Assembly: GCF_048418805.1 (NCBI RefSeq)
Contig: NC_132791.1
Span: 72,239,001-72,303,000 of the forward strand
DNA from: Vulpes vulpes
Taxonomy: Eukaryota; Chordata; Mammalia; Carnivora; Canidae
Direction: 5' to 3'
DNA length: 64,000 nt
How positions within the stretch are numbered: the first letter of the stretch is position 1; each line of letters begins with the position of its first letter. The notes beneath the pieces were generated by a model. The model worked only from the letters and a program-made list of their open reading frames with translations. It was not told where the DNA came from and searched no databases. This document shows positions 12,554-24,543 of this stretch, one piece after another. Both the position numbers and the translations under genes were made by a program.

Positions 12554-12876
12554 AACAAAATAAACAAAACATTTCCATCACATAGACTTTTCCTGGATTT
12601 TGCAGTACTGTTGGTATGTGTTTTATTTTTACATGTATTTTTAAATGCCACATGACACTGCTATTATTGCTTTGTATAGTCACTACTCAATCAGTACTCA
12701 TTAATTTTAACCCACTTACCCTATTTGTACTTTTCATTCCTTTCTTCAATTATGTAATTCTCTCTGGAATCATTTTTCACCTGTCTTAACTTTTTTGAGG
12801 TTTAGGTTTTATAAGTTTGCTGACAATTAATTCTTTCTGGTTTTGTATATTTGAAAAGTTGTTATTTCCCTCCATT

Positions 12877-13070
12877 AAAAAAAAAAAAGAGTTTGTTTGT
12901 TTGATTGATTGGGGGAGAGAGAGAGAAGAGAGGAGAGAGCAGAGAGAACCTCAAGAAGACTCCCTGCTGAGTGTGGAGCCTGTCTCAGGGCTGGATCTCA
13001 TGACCTGGGATCATGACCTGGGCCGAAATCAAGAGTTGGATGCTTAAATGACTGAGCCACCCAGGCACCC
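12877..13070 (-). mobile_element. SINEC SINE with perfect TSD
   Basis: Reversed tail with 12 A/T, GA-rich linker, head ending CACCCAGGCACCC. Perfect 15-bp TSD TTATTTCCCTCCATT at 12862-12876 and 13071-13085. Confidence 0.95.
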
Positions 13071-13085
13071 TTATTTCCCTCCATT

Positions 13086-13648
13086 TTTGAAGGATATTTT
13101 CTCTGGCTCTAAAATTCTAGGTTAATGATAATTTTGTTTCAATGCTTTAAAGATGTTTCTTTGTGCTCTGGTTTGCATAATCTCTGCTGAGTAGTCAGTT
13201 ATTAATCTTATTTTTGTTTCTTTGAAGGTAGCATATTCTTTTTATTTGGGTGTTTTTAAGATTTTTACTCCCCCACCCCCCTTTGATTTTAACATTCTTA
13301 TACTAAAATGCCTAAGTGTGGTTTTCTTTGTATTTATCTTGCTGGAATTTGCAGTGTCACTTGAATCTGTGCTCTGATGTCTTTAATTTCGGAAAATTCT
13401 CAGCAATTTTCTCTTCAAATATTGCTTCTGCTCCATTTCTTCTTCTCACTTTCTAGGGCTCCAATTCTCCTGTTTTACTTTCATTCCTGTGTTCTACATG
13501 TCTCTTACACTCTTTTCTGTATATTCTCTTATTTAAAAAAAAATCTCTACTTCAATTTGGATATTTTCTATTTGTGGTGACTTGTCTCCATGATGTCCAT
13601 CATTAATTATTTCCTGCCCTGAATACTAAGGCATTTCTCCATTAAGAA
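13086..13648 (-). mobile_element. old L1 fragment
   Basis: Similar in order and wording to 27560-28000 (e.g. AAAATTCTAGG..., TTGAATCTGTG...), both reading as reversed L1 5'/ORF1-region sequence. Diverged. Confidence 0.6.
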
Positions 13649-13657
13649 GTAAAATCT

Positions 13658-13878
13658 GGGGCACCTGGGTGGCTCAGTCAGTTCAGCATTTGGCTCTTGA
13701 TTTCGGCTCAGGTCATGATCTCAGGTCGTGAAATTCAGCACTGCATTGGGCTCTGTGCTGGGCATGGAGCCTGCTTAAGATTTTCTCTCTCTCCCTCTCC
13801 TTGTGTCCCCACTCCCCTTCTCTCTCTCTCTCTCTCCCTCCCTCTCTCTCTCTCTCAAAAAAAAAAAAAAAAAAAAAC
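13658..13878 (+). mobile_element. SINEC SINE
   Basis: GGGGCACCTGGGTGGCTCAG head, long CT-rich linker, pure A tail of about 20. TSD GTAAAATCT at 13649-13657 and 13879-13887. Confidence 0.95.
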
Positions 13879-13936
13879 GTAAAATCTATTCCTCTTTCTT
13901 TCTTGCATCTGGGCTGGGTTTAGAACCCAACTGAGC

Positions 13937-14110
13937 GGGCAGCCCCCGTGGCGCAGCGGTTTGGCGCCGCCTGCAGCCTGGGGTGTGATCCTGGAGACCT
14001 GGGATCGAGTCCCACATTGGGCTCCCTGCATGGAGCCTGCTTCTCCCTCTGCCTCTCTCTCTCTCTCTCTCTCTCTATGAATAAATAAATAAAATCTTAA
14101 AAAAAAAAGA
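13937..14110 (+). mobile_element. SINEC SINE (SINEC2-like head)
   Basis: GGGCAGCCCCCGTGGCGCAG head, (CT)n linker, AATAAATAAAATCTTAAAA tail. Starts only 60 bp after the preceding SINE. Confidence 0.94.
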
Positions 14111-14589
14111 AACCAACAGAATGCAGTGGAAGTAATAATCAGGGACTTTTGAGTCTAGGTCGTAAAAAATCAGGCACTTTTCACTTATCCTTTTGGAATT
14201 CTCACTGTGGAGCAATCCAGCCACCATGCAAAAAGCCTGATCACCCTGAGATTGTCCTGTCTGAAAAGTTTTGAGCTTATCATACATAGAGGACAACCAT
14301 AGGTGCTTTAGTTAATAGTCTCAGCTGAGTTCAACTTTACCATCATTCCCTGCACCAATGTGCTAGTCATATGAATGAATGACAGAAAATAGATATTGGT
14401 TTCTACTTCTGTTTCCTGGCACAAAGCTCCTGAAATATTTGTAATTTCCTCAGCAATAAGAATACTGGGAATATCTCTTGTTTTAGTATTGGCCTTTGAC
14501 CCCATCCCTGACACAGAGCTTCTAAAACCCTTGTAAATTCCTAAGTGATAAGAGCTCTAGGAGCATCTATTGTATTATTTAGATGATTA

Positions 14590-15270
14590 CAGGGGCTCCT
14601 GGATGGCTCCCAGCTCGGGGCTGCTCACCAGAAAGACCAAGCCCTGATCAGAAGCTTGGAATTTTCAGCATCCCCCACTTCCACTATTCTGCAGAGAGGA
14701 GAAGAGGTAGAAATCGATGTAATAATTGATCATGCTTACATGAAGAAGACTGCATAAAATTCTAATATCAAGGAGTTCAGAGAGCTTCCAGGTTGATGAG
14801 CGCATCCACTTTGGGAGGATGACACATGCCTACTTCATGGGGCAGAAGAAGGTCCCATGCTCGGGGCCCTCCAATTCACCCTATGTATCTCTTCATCTAG
14901 CTGTTCTTCTGCATGCTTTATTGTATCCTTTAATAAACTGGTAGATGAAAGTATTTCTCTGAATTCTATGAACTACTCCAGCAAATTAATAGAACCCAAG
15001 GAAGGTGGTTTCCGGAATCTTCAGTCTGTAGCTGGTTGGCCAGGAGCATAGGTGATAACCTGGTCTTGTAATTTGGTACCTCAAATGGTGATGGTAGGAA
15101 CAGTCTTGTGGGACCAAGCCCTTAACCTGTGTCACCTGACACTATCTCCTGCACTATCTCCTGAGAGATGTGTCAGAACTGGATTAATTTGTAGGACACC
15201 CAGGTTGTGTCACAGAGAATTGTTTATCATGGGAGAAAAACCTCCAGACATTTGATGACCAGAAATGTCA
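14590..15270 (+). repeat. ancient LTR-like interspersed repeat
   Basis: Contains CCCTATGTATCTCTTCATCT, an AATAAACTGGTA signal-like block near 14930 and later GGTGATAACCTGG and AGGACACCCAG. I recognise the pattern as a mammalian interspersed repeat but cannot name the family. Confidence 0.45.
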
Positions 15271-17366
15271 GAAGTCAAGTGTTTTGTGTGAGTAGGGAAG
15301 GAGACTCACATGTAAGAAACTCATATTAGGGAAGAACTGTTTTTCTTTCCCTACATAGGAAGAAAAAAATATTGGGTTTTCTTTTACAGTGGGATTCTCT
15401 TAGACCAACCCATCTATTAGTTGAATACTGCCAAGTGACCTCTGTTGATGCTGCATGGAGCAGGAGAATCTTCAGCTGAGCCCCTAAATTTACCATCAAC
15501 AACAAAATTGTGAGATAAAACAAAGTGATCATTTTTAGGAAGGCACTAATTTTGGGGTGATTTCTTATGCAGCAATAGCTAACTGGAACAAATGTCAGTA
15601 CCTGGAAGTGGGTCACTGTCTCAGTGGAAGCCTGAACTATGTGATACTGGCTTTGGGAGTGGTTGGTGGTGGCAATTTGAAGGGCCTTGAAGAGATATGG
15701 TCACCAGCACCCAAAGGACAGTGAAGTCCTTGCTACTATTGGATCCTCGAGAAAAGACTGGGTTCCTCATGGCTGTCCTTTTCCATGATTCTCTCTGATA
15801 AACTAGCTGATTTACGGTTTAGATTGGTCTCAAGAAGCTACCAGTCTCAATTAATTAATTGCTTGCCACCAAAATTTGTTTTCAGGAGCCCCTTAAGTTG
15901 GAGCTTCCCTACACTCTATTTTAAGTCAAGTAATTTTCTTTGGGTAGAGGTTGGGAGTTCTCTGTTCTTATAGCTTGCCTCTCCCTACTGAAAAAAACCT
16001 CTGAGCCGTGCTCCAGAGTTGACAGTGGCCCACTTTCTCAGAGTGATACCCTTGTTTCATGAGCAGAGCACTGGATGTAACTTCTGGTCTTCTTGACTTG
16101 CCTCTCCCACCATAGAACACCCTACACACCACATTAGGTAAGGGTGATTAGGGCCCCAGTATTCCCTGATGAAAGCACCTGGTGTAGAGTTTCCAATTTA
16201 TGACAGGGACCAGGTGGAGGAAAGTGGACCCCAACCACTCAGCTGCACTCACTTAACCTTACCTTTTGCAGCACGTAGCGGGAAGGCAGTTTGCTCCTCT
16301 TGAGGAGATATGGTAACTCCTGACTTTAATCTGGCCAGGGGATGGGGAGAGGGAGCCATGTGTTTTTGGTCGTACCCACCTGGAGCAGAGCATCTGTATA
16401 GCCACCTCTCCCTGTCCTCTGTCCCCAGGTGTTTCTCCTGGTAGCCCTGTGTGTTTGGGATCATAGTCTTTTGGAAGGAGATAGCCTTTGGGAGAGAAAT
16501 CCATCTTTTGCTGTTCCTATACTTCCCCATGGTCTGAGGGCAGAACTCACGTGCCATCCCAGATTTGGAAACCGGACCCTACCTCCCACAGTGAATTACT
16601 GTGATTCTTTGTTTGAAAATGTTTGAATGGGACTTTATAATTTGGCTTTAGAAATTATTTCTAGAATTAAAATTTAAAATCAAAGTTTGGCTTGAAAATA
16701 ATTCACAGTGTTAAAGCCTTTGTAACAGAAACCAGTCGTTAGTCCTGTTGCAGGGGCAAAGAGCAGGTGGATTTAGCTCCCAAGCCCAGCCCAGAGCCTG
16801 GGAGTCTTTTTCCACCTCACCGAGGCACTCTGGTCACCCCTTCCAGCCTTCTTTCAGTGCCAGGCTTTTACTGGAGCCTGGATCCGCCTGTTCACTCCAG
16901 TGGGTCCTGGTGCTCTCTTAAGACTGTCCCTTTGTCTCCTAGGACTTTCCTTGTTCTTTCCCTGCATTGGATCCTGTGATTGCTGACCTTCATCATCTTT
17001 CTTGATTTATTTCTTTATTTTGGTGCATGTACTTTGTAGCAGACCATATCCTAATGATGCTAAGTGTTGGCAAGAATTTGGGGGCCTCTGTTGTGGGAGC
17101 ACACTCTGGTACCATCATTCTAGAAACCACTATTGCTATATTCTGTGAAATTGAGAATTTATGGATCCTGTCTAGCAATCCTACCTGCAGGGAATCTCTG
17201 ATAGCTAGAAATTGGAAGCCCTCTCCCCTCAGATTCTCAGCTAGAGGTTCCCTCACTATGTGTGTTAAATTTTGAATATTAACTTCATTCTTGAATAGGT
17301 AACATACATGCATGGCACTGGAGCAGAAAGTCTCTCTGTTCACCCAATTAACTATTATTATTAAGT
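15271..17366. other. intergenic, nothing recognised
   Basis: No gene signature on either strand; short ORFs show no family resemblance. About 16990-17340 may be a very old L1 piece, not confirmed. Confidence 0.55.
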
Positions 17367-17381
17367 TTGTGGGTATTTTTA

Positions 17382-17559
17382 TTTTTTAAAGGTTTTATTT
17401 ATTTATTAATGAGAGACACAGAGACAGGCAGAGACACAGGCAGAGGGAGAAGCAGGCTCCCTGCAGTGAGCCTGATGCGGGACTAGATCCCAGGACCCTG
17501 GAATAAAGCCCTGAACCAAAGGCAGATGCTCAATCACTGAACCACCCAGGTGCCCTTTT
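17382..17559 (-). mobile_element. SINEC SINE
   Basis: Reversed tail, linker and head ending ACCCAGGTGCCC. TSD GGGTATTTTTA at 17371-17381 and 17560-17570. Confidence 0.95.
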
Positions 17560-17593
17560 GGGTATTTTTAAATGTTTGTAAAGTTTTAAAGAG

Positions 17594-17609
17594 ATTTTTA
17601 TTTTTATTT

Positions 17610-17648
<39 letters not shown>

Positions 17649-17660
17649 TCTTAAAGAGAT
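17594..17660. repeat. (TTTA)n microsatellite
   Basis: About 60 bp of TTTA/TTTAT units. Confidence 0.9.
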
Positions 17661-17689
17661 TTTTAATGTAACATAAATGAATGTAAATA

Positions 17690-18125
17690 TGTCATCCTGC
17701 TCATTTCTTTTTATGCAAATGCTAACCTACTCTACAGGGTGCATTCCACCTGTATCATCTCATGGGTCCTTTTCATATCAATACATGAGCAGCATCCTCA
17801 TTACAGCTGCACGGTGTTCTATGCTTGGGCTGTGCGGTGCTTGATTTCTTCACCAGTTTCCTATTTATTGACACTTGGGTGTTCTCCAATCTTTTGCTGT
17901 CACACAATGCCACAATGAATAGCCTTTTGCAGGCTTGTTCACTTGGTGGTATGCAAGCATGATGGGAAGAACAACTGCTAGTGGTAGGATTGCTGCACCA
18001 CAGCGTGCACATACTCGTAATTTTGATGGAAACTGCCAGGCTCATTTTTGTAGGGGTGTTATCAATTTACACCCCAAATGGCAAGGTAGGTATGCCTATT
18101 TCTTCAGCTTTGTCCACACGATGTT
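17690..18125 (-). mobile_element. old L1 3' region fragment
   Basis: Reads as the reverse of the ORF2 C-terminal/3' region (pattern of a reversed 'few minutes before the end' L1 block: CACAATGAATAGCC, AGGATTGCTG). Diverged. Followed by (TTA)n at 18133-18165. Confidence 0.5.
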
Positions 18126-18217
18126 ATGATAATTATTGTTATTATTATTATTACTATTATTATTTTATTCAATCTAAGAATTAACAATGGTATGCCTGTG
18201 TGGTCTTCTTCAGTGTG

Positions 18218-18410
18218 AAGGTGAGCATTCCTGGGTGCAGAGTGAAGATGGTGGAGCAGTAGGGGGACCCTGGGCTTTCCTTGTCCCTATAATACAGCTG
18301 TATTAAGGTCAGGTCACTTGGAACACCCAGGAAATCGATCTGAAGACTGGGCAGAGGATCTCCATGGTTGGAGGGAGACAGCGTGGCAGGTGCAAAGGTG
18401 AGCATTCCTG
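18218..18410 (+). mobile_element. 161-bp L1-5'-UTR-like fragment between 16-bp direct repeats
   Basis: AAGGTGAGCATTCCTG occurs at 18218-18233 and 18395-18410. Between them, 18234-18394 contains GAAGATGGTGGAGCAGTAGG, which resembles the start of a carnivore L1 5' UTR, and no poly(A). The direct repeats are certain; the L1 assignment is from memory. Confidence 0.5.
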
Positions 18411-19202
18411 CGATCCCTGAGCATCTTCTCACATGTTTGAGCCACTCATCTCTCTTCTGTGAACTGTTTTCATCCCCTGCCCATTCTTCTACAGGACACT
18501 TGAGCTTTCCATTTTCTTTGGAATCATCTTCAGTCAGATTTTTGTCCCTAAGCTTTTCCTGGGACTCCTTCCTGTGAGGCCATTGTTCACGTCCATGGTG
18601 ACAACCCAGAGGCCAGCTCTTGGTCCTTGTCTTTGCTGGCTTCTCAGCAGCACTTGGCACAGCTGACCAACTTCTCCTTGGGTCTCTCTCTCTTCATTAT
18701 TTCATAGATGCGTCACCCAGGCCCCTGGCTATATGAGCAGCCTGCACGTTGAAGTTTCCAGATGTATGTATCCAGGCCCAGTCTCTCTCTGAAATGTCAC
18801 TCTTCTGTTCGCTGAGGCCAAAATTCCTAAGGTCGGCTTTGACCTTTTCCTGGTTTTCACATTTGACCTGCAGGTCTTCAGCAAATCCTGTTGGCTTTAC
18901 CTTCCAAATATGCCCCCCACCTGGCCACCATTTGCCGCTCTGCTGCCACACCCCGGCCCAGCCCACCTTCTTCTTTCAACCCCATCACCTGCCAGCAGGT
19001 CTCCCTGCTAAGAACCGTGGTGTGTGAGATCCAACAATTAAGTCTAAAGGCAGATCTACACAGAGAGGTTGTGTACATTTGCGTTAAAAGATCTTAATTT
19101 AAACCCAAATGTGTTCTCTGTGGCTGTATTTTATTTCTGTTCTACTCCAAATAGGTAAATCATTATTGAAATAAAGAGGGTATAACTGTCCACAAAGCTA
19201 TT
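18411..19202. other. intergenic, nothing recognised
   Basis: Moderate GC; overlapping short ORFs on both strands without family resemblance. Confidence 0.55.
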
Positions 19203-19212
19203 GAAAAGTTTT

Positions 19213-19400
19213 CTTTTTTAAAAAAATATTTTATTGATTTGAGAGAAAGAGAGAGCATTAGTTGGGGAGGGGGCAGGGGCAGAGGGAGAAGCAGGCTCTC
19301 TGCTGAGCGGGGAGTCCTGTGTGGGGCTCAGTCCTGGGATTGCAGGATCATGACCTGAGCCAAAGGCAGACACTTAATCAACTGAGCCACCTAGGTGCCC
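19213..19400 (-). mobile_element. SINEC SINE
   Basis: Reversed A-rich tail, GA-rich linker, head ending CACCTAGGTGCCC. Flanks GAAAAGTTTTCTTT and GAAAACCTTTCT suggest a diverged TSD. Confidence 0.92.
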
Positions 19401-19744
19401 GAAAACCTTTCTGCATTGCTAGGCCGCACTGAGCTTATTATAGCACTTAGCCCTCATTGTTAGCTCATCCTGCGCGCCTTCTCCTGGAGGCCAGGAGAGT
19501 TCCCCTTGGGCTCTAAGAAACAGTTCAGGTGTGATTCCTTAGCAGTGGGGGCTCTCCAGGCTCTGGGCTGGGCTGGGGAGCTAAATCCACCTGCTTTTTG
19601 CCCCAGGAAAGGGAGTAATGTAACCATTCATTACTTTTCTGTTATGCAAATACTGTGCTAATCTTGGATTTTTTTCCCCATGAGATAAATTACAAAAGTA
19701 GAGTTAAAAGCTATCAAAGAGATCTTTCTAAAACTGACCTTGTT

Positions 19745-20215
19745 CCAGTTTAGTCTGGGTCTCCAGAGAAATCAAAGGATAGGAGACAGATGATATAGAT
19801 AGATGATAGATAGCTGGATAGATAATAGATAGATAATAGATAGATAGATAGATTGATGATAGATAGATAGATTTATTATAATGAATTAGCTCCCATGATT
19901 ACAGAGGCTAAGAAGTCCCAGGATCTGCTGAATGCAAGATCATTGGAGAACCAGTGGTGTATATTCCATTCCAAATGCAGAAGATAGGCAGAGAGAAAAT
20001 ACTCTCTTCCTCCACATTTTGTTCTATTCAGGCCTCCAACTGATTGGACGAGGCCCACCCACGTTGGGGAGGGCAATCTATGCTACTCAGTCTACTGATT
20101 CAGGTGGGAATCTCACCCAGAAGCACTTTCACAGACACATTCAGAGTAATGTTTGCCCAAGTATCTGGGTACCTCATGGTGTCATCAAATTGACACATCA
20201 GATTAACCATGACAT
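19745..20215. repeat. GATA microsatellite inside an ancient repeat
   Basis: 19785-19875 is an interrupted (GATA)n/(ATAG)n tract. The following text (TTATTATAATGAATTAGCTC, GAGGCTAAGAAGTCCC, CAACTGATTGGACGAGGCCC) is a widespread mammalian interspersed repeat that I cannot name. Confidence 0.6.
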
Positions 20216-21074
20216 CCCTCCTTAAAATTCTTCAATATCTGCCCCCCTGTCCTGTTCTCCCAGACCTGCAGTATAAACTCCAATCTCCTTGGTCAGCCCT
20301 ACGGGACCTCCCACTGTCTGGCCTCTGCTGGTCTATCCTGCCATTGCTCTCTATCCCAGAAATACTGGATTTTTGTTCCCTCCTTTTTGCTGAACTACTG
20401 TTCTCTTTGCTTGTCCAGTTGGCCAAGGCCCACTGATCAGTAGTGAGGGTTCCAACTCATGACTCAGGTCTGTTCATTTCCAGTTAACGTTTCCAACTGT
20501 CTGGTCCTGTCTGAGGCCCAGGGTGGGGTGCCAGAGGAAGATGGTATCAGGCACCCTGCTCAGCCATGGGCAAGGGCACAGTTTTGGCTGAGAGGTATGC
20601 TGCGCATATGTTTCCAGGTCTTCCTATTGATCTGTCTCCTGACCCAGGGCTCCAGGACTCAGTGAAAATGGAGCCTTTTTTTACTGAAGATGCCATGCAG
20701 CAGGACATGAACCTCACAGCATGCACGTTGGTGATAAAGGGTGGTGTGATGGGGAATGAGGTCTGCTGTCTTCTGCCGTTGAGCATGAGGCATGGCTTTG
20801 CCCGGTGGGGCCCATGGAGGGTAGCTGGAGACAGGCAGGAGGTTTTGTCTTGAGGATGTGTGAGACCCTGTAGGGCACTCCTAAAACACCAGGGACCACC
20901 CGGGGGCATAGACCTTCCAAAAAAGGAAGGGGCAGGAGTGGAGGAAAGATGTGTGTCACTGTGTCTGTGCTTGCAGGAAGACCAGGTGGCCAGCTGGAGT
21001 CCCCTGGCTTCTCCACACCCTCAGAAGCAGAGCTGGGGAGGCTGCTGGATTCTGGTAGGCCCAGATGTCATCCC
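20216..21074. other. GC-rich intergenic, nothing recognised
   Basis: Overlapping ORFs in many frames are explained by GC content. Confidence 0.55.
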
Positions 21075-21190
21075 TGTAAGCTGAGTGTCCCTGGGCAGTG
21101 GCTTTGTCCTTCTGAGTCTCTGTTTTGTCACTTGCCAAATGGGATGGTGACAGCTCCTACCCCTTGGGGTTTGTTAGGCTGTGTGTAAAG
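21075..21190 (+). repeat. possible MIR fragment
   Basis: Weak match to the MIR pattern (tgagtctctgttttgtcact, tgccaaatgggatggtgaca). Confidence 0.35.
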
Positions 21191-21230
21191 CCTAACTGGT
21201 GGGGGCTTGACACTTGGCACTTGTGATGGA

Positions 21231-21282
21231 AGCATTTGAGTTTCTTTTTTTTTTTTTTTTTTTTTTTTAGCATTTGAGTTTC
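21231..21282 (-). mobile_element. poly(A)-only insertion flanked by TSD
   Basis: AGCATTTGAGTTTC at 21231-21244 is repeated exactly at 21269-21282, with only 24 T between (21245-21268). This is the structure of an extremely 5'-truncated L1-mediated insertion on the minus strand in which only the tail was copied. Confidence 0.7.
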
Positions 21283-23551
21283 AAGGTAAAATGGAGCTTC
21301 TAGCTGGGGCACTCCCGGACTATGGCTCTTGACGGCGTTACTCAGCTTCTTGCCACTTTGGCGCATCAATGGGTATGTCAGCTGTTGAAAGTTAGAGACT
21401 GGGCATTGCTTGGGGGTGCCGATTCCTCAAGAACCTCACATGAGCCTTGCAGTCTTGGGGAAGCAATGGTCCGAGGTCTGATAACTGCCTGAGAGGTCCA
21501 AAGCACCGGGGGCTGTGCTGGCAGCTATCAATCCCTGAATTGTTGGGGAAAGGGTTGTCGTCTGTGGTGTTCTCTGGGGCAGCCTTTGAGAACCACCTTG
21601 GGATCTTCTGGGGTCCTACCTTGGAGGGCTTCTGCAGAGGCCTGGAGGTGGCTAGGTTACTGGGATAAATCTTGGGTCATGATGGAGAAGACCTCACCTC
21701 AGGAACTGTTGGGGGGCTGGGCGTGGTGGAGTGTGGTGTTTCCAGTGATTCAGCCATGTGGGGTCATGGGTTTCGGAAAATGAATTGATTTTGAATCTCA
21801 GCCCAGGCCCAGGGGTCTCTGAAGCAAACCCCAGTCGGGAACGTCTTCAAGAAAGCACGAGAAGAGATCACAACCATGCCCTTTCCTTGGCCCCCTGCAC
21901 ACAGTGAGGCCACTGGCTGCCCTGGAGCCTCGAGGCCCAGCTGCCAGCCTCGTGGCTGAGCTGGGCACCTTCAAAGGCCAGCTGGAGACCCAAAGCCTGG
22001 GCCACGTGTCAGGGGTGATGTCACCTGGCACCAAGCCCGGACTTACAGGCACCGTCTTGGCCACCACCTGTCCTGCTGACACTTGCCCACAGGTGTGGGG
22101 TCTGCCCTTTATAGCCCCACAGGCCAGCTCCCTCAGTGGTAAGGGCTGAGGCTGGGACAGCAGGAGGACAAAGAGGCCTCTGCAGGGGAGAGCCATGAGT
22201 CCCAGACGTGATGATGGCAGGGCACTACCCCTGAAGGGCTCTGAAGCTGTACCTGGCGAAGGGACCCCGTGATCCTCACCTGCCCAGCGCGGTGGGGGGT
22301 GGGGTGGTGAGTACTGGCCTCCCCCGCCGTCCTTCCCACACCCACTCTGCGCTGAGCCGCTGCGGAGCTGGTGGGGAGCAGGCATGGAGATGAGGGTGCA
22401 GGTCAGGAATCCCTCCCCAGAGGCTGGGCTTCTGACTGGATTGATGAGGTGGGGCACAGCATGGCAGGGAGTGGGAACAGCATGGACAAGTCAGCCTGTG
22501 GGTGGTAGGGCCAGCAGTACCCTTTGTGGGCACTGACAAGCTTGAGCGACCTCCCTATCTCACCGTCAGAGCTGCAACTATGGGCATTGCTCTGCTGTCT
22601 CCCATGTGCCTTCCTCACGCTCACTGCGGCCTGGGGGAGGCTGCTGTCATCTTGGGGCTGGGACAGAGCAGGGACTGAGCCGGGCCTTGGTGATGGGGAC
22701 GCATGGCTGTGGGGAGGCATATAGGGCTTTGGCTTTGGAGAAAGAGCTGGAACGCTGGGCCAGAGTAGAGTGTCCTATCTCCTTGTGGCTGGGGTAGGAG
22801 GTGACATCCTGTGGTGGGAACTGGCTTCTGAGCAAGCCTTCCTGAGCTCCCTCGGCATCAGCCCTGGCCCTGCCATAGTGTGTATCCAAGGCCACCAGCT
22901 CCTTCTGTGATGCTTGGCTCCCTGCCTCTGATGCACAGTACCCAGTGTGGCCAGGAGGCAGGGACAGTGCCTGCTGGTGTCTGTAGGAGGTCCTGTCTAG
23001 AGCTGCCCCAGGGATGCGAGGGAGCGAGGGGGCCTGTTCGTGGTGGAATAAGGGGAGGAGGTGCTTCTAACCAGCTCCTAGGCCCCAGGGCTCTGTGAGG
23101 CCCCGGCAGGAGCTGGATGTGGCATAAGGTGGGGAGAGGGGGGAGCCTGAGCCCAGCTGGAGCCCAGACCCTGCTCCAGCCCCTGCTCCTTCCGCCGCTC
23201 ACCCTCTTGGGGTCTCAGACGGAAAGGGGGTGGGCAGGGTGGGGCAAAGAGCAGATCCTCCTCAACCCTGACATCCTTATGCCTTCTGGGCCTTGCGGAG
23301 GTCCTGGGCCCATCAGGCAGAGCCTTTCCCTGTTCCTCACACGGGACCCAAGTTCATGCCACCAGGACAGCTATGTCTGGCACCAAGTGGGGCCCAGGAA
23401 CTGGCCAGGGTGGGTCAGCATTCGCCGACACACACACACCCCTCTGCCCAGCAGGCATGACCAGGAGACCGGGTATGTATCGTACTCCCTGCCTTCCTGG
23501 CTGGGTGACCTGGTCACATGCTGGGTGGGGGCTCAGCAGCTCCATTTCCCA
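21283..23551. other. GC-rich region downstream of RASGEF1C, nothing recognised
   Basis: Several long antisense ORF pairs (up to 219 codons at 21798-22457 minus) have low-complexity Pro/Gly/Ser-rich translations, no known domain and no splice-supported structure; not called as genes. Confidence 0.6.
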
Positions 23552-23557
23552 TTTATT
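23552..23557 (-). promoter_or_regulatory. candidate polyadenylation signal AATAAA
   Basis: Plus strand reads TTTATT inside a GC-rich context about 960 bases after the RASGEF1C stop; a TG-containing stretch follows downstream in the sense direction. It is the first canonical hexamer I see after the stop. Confidence 0.5.
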
Positions 23558-24518
23558 TCCTGGCCCAGAAACTTGACTCAGTGTATGAGGTTCTGGGGGT
23601 GGGGGGCAAAGGGAGGAGCCTCATGGTGGGCTCATTAGCCCCATCCCACCCCACCTTAATATCAGAGGTGTCTGACCACATGCAGGGTTGTGGGTGTCCA
23701 TTTGCCAGGCCCTGTCAGCACAAGAGTACTGGAGTGGAAGTGGCCACCATGTCCCTCTCCTGACCTGAGGCCATGACATTCCCAGGCCTGAGCTTGGGAA
23801 ACTGCCCTGCATCCTAACAGAAGCTGATCCCAGGCCCATAAGTGAAAAGCAGCTTGGATGTAGATATGCAGGTTATATACCACATGTTGATACCAACTCA
23901 GAAATTTACAATGTACTGTACAGGTGGTCATTCTCATGACTCAAATTTGTCCTGTGACCTGTGTCACAGTCGTCACCAGAAAGCTATCCCCTGATACCAG
24001 CAGGATCCATAGAGGGGGTGAACTGGGCTGCAGGAACCAGCCCATATTGGGGGGCAGGGTAGGGTCCATCAGAAGAATGGCAGGGGCCGCTGGCGTGGTG
24101 CCTGCTTGGAGAGGAGGAGGCTTCCAGGCCACCTGGTGACAGACTGGGTGTCAGCCTCTGTGGCACTCATCGCTCAACGTTCTGGGGTGGTGCCATGTCC
24201 TTGCCGAGGATGGACAGATAGATCAGCAATGTGACCCCCAGCATCCTGAAGGCAGAGCCCCTGCAGCATGTGCCCCCCACATGTCAGGAGGCCCTGGGCC
24301 TGCTGGGGCTGAAATTGTACGAAAGGTGGAGAAAGCTCTCCTGTGGCATGTGGCTGCTGGGGCGGGCGCCAGGCCATAGGGTCACCGTTTGCAAAACAGT
24401 GAGGTACCAACACCTCTATTTTCTGCTGGGCCAGCTGAGGCAGGGCTGTGGAAGGTTTTTGCTGACTTCCTCCCCACCTCCTCCTCTTCCTCCTCCTCCT
24501 CTGCCACTTCAGCACTTC
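23552..24518 (-). other. RASGEF1C: probable RASGEF1C 3' UTR
   Basis: Minus-strand sequence after the stop codon without recognisable repeats. The first clear AATAAA in the sense direction is at 23552-23557. Around 23870-23945 the composition turns AT-rich with a TGTAC-T-GTACA mirror palindrome. The extent is inferred from the signal only. Confidence 0.5.
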
Positions 24519-24543
24519 TCACGTCTTCCCCAAAATAGAAGAT
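24519..24543 (-). CDS. RASGEF1C: RASGEF1C coding exon 13 (stop codon exon, coding part)
   Basis: Completes Arg459 (AG+A) and encodes SSILGKT, then TGA at 24519-24521. The acceptor reads CTGCAG immediately upstream on the minus strand. The exon should continue as 3' UTR toward lower coordinates. The 25-base match would be weak alone; it is supported by phase, position and the family C-terminus. Confidence 0.92.

Noticed and set aside
21798..22457. 219-codon minus-strand ORF in GC-rich DNA downstream of RASGEF1C
   Set aside because: No recognisable domain, Pro/Gly/Ser-rich, overlapped by similar ORFs on the other strand; explained by GC content.
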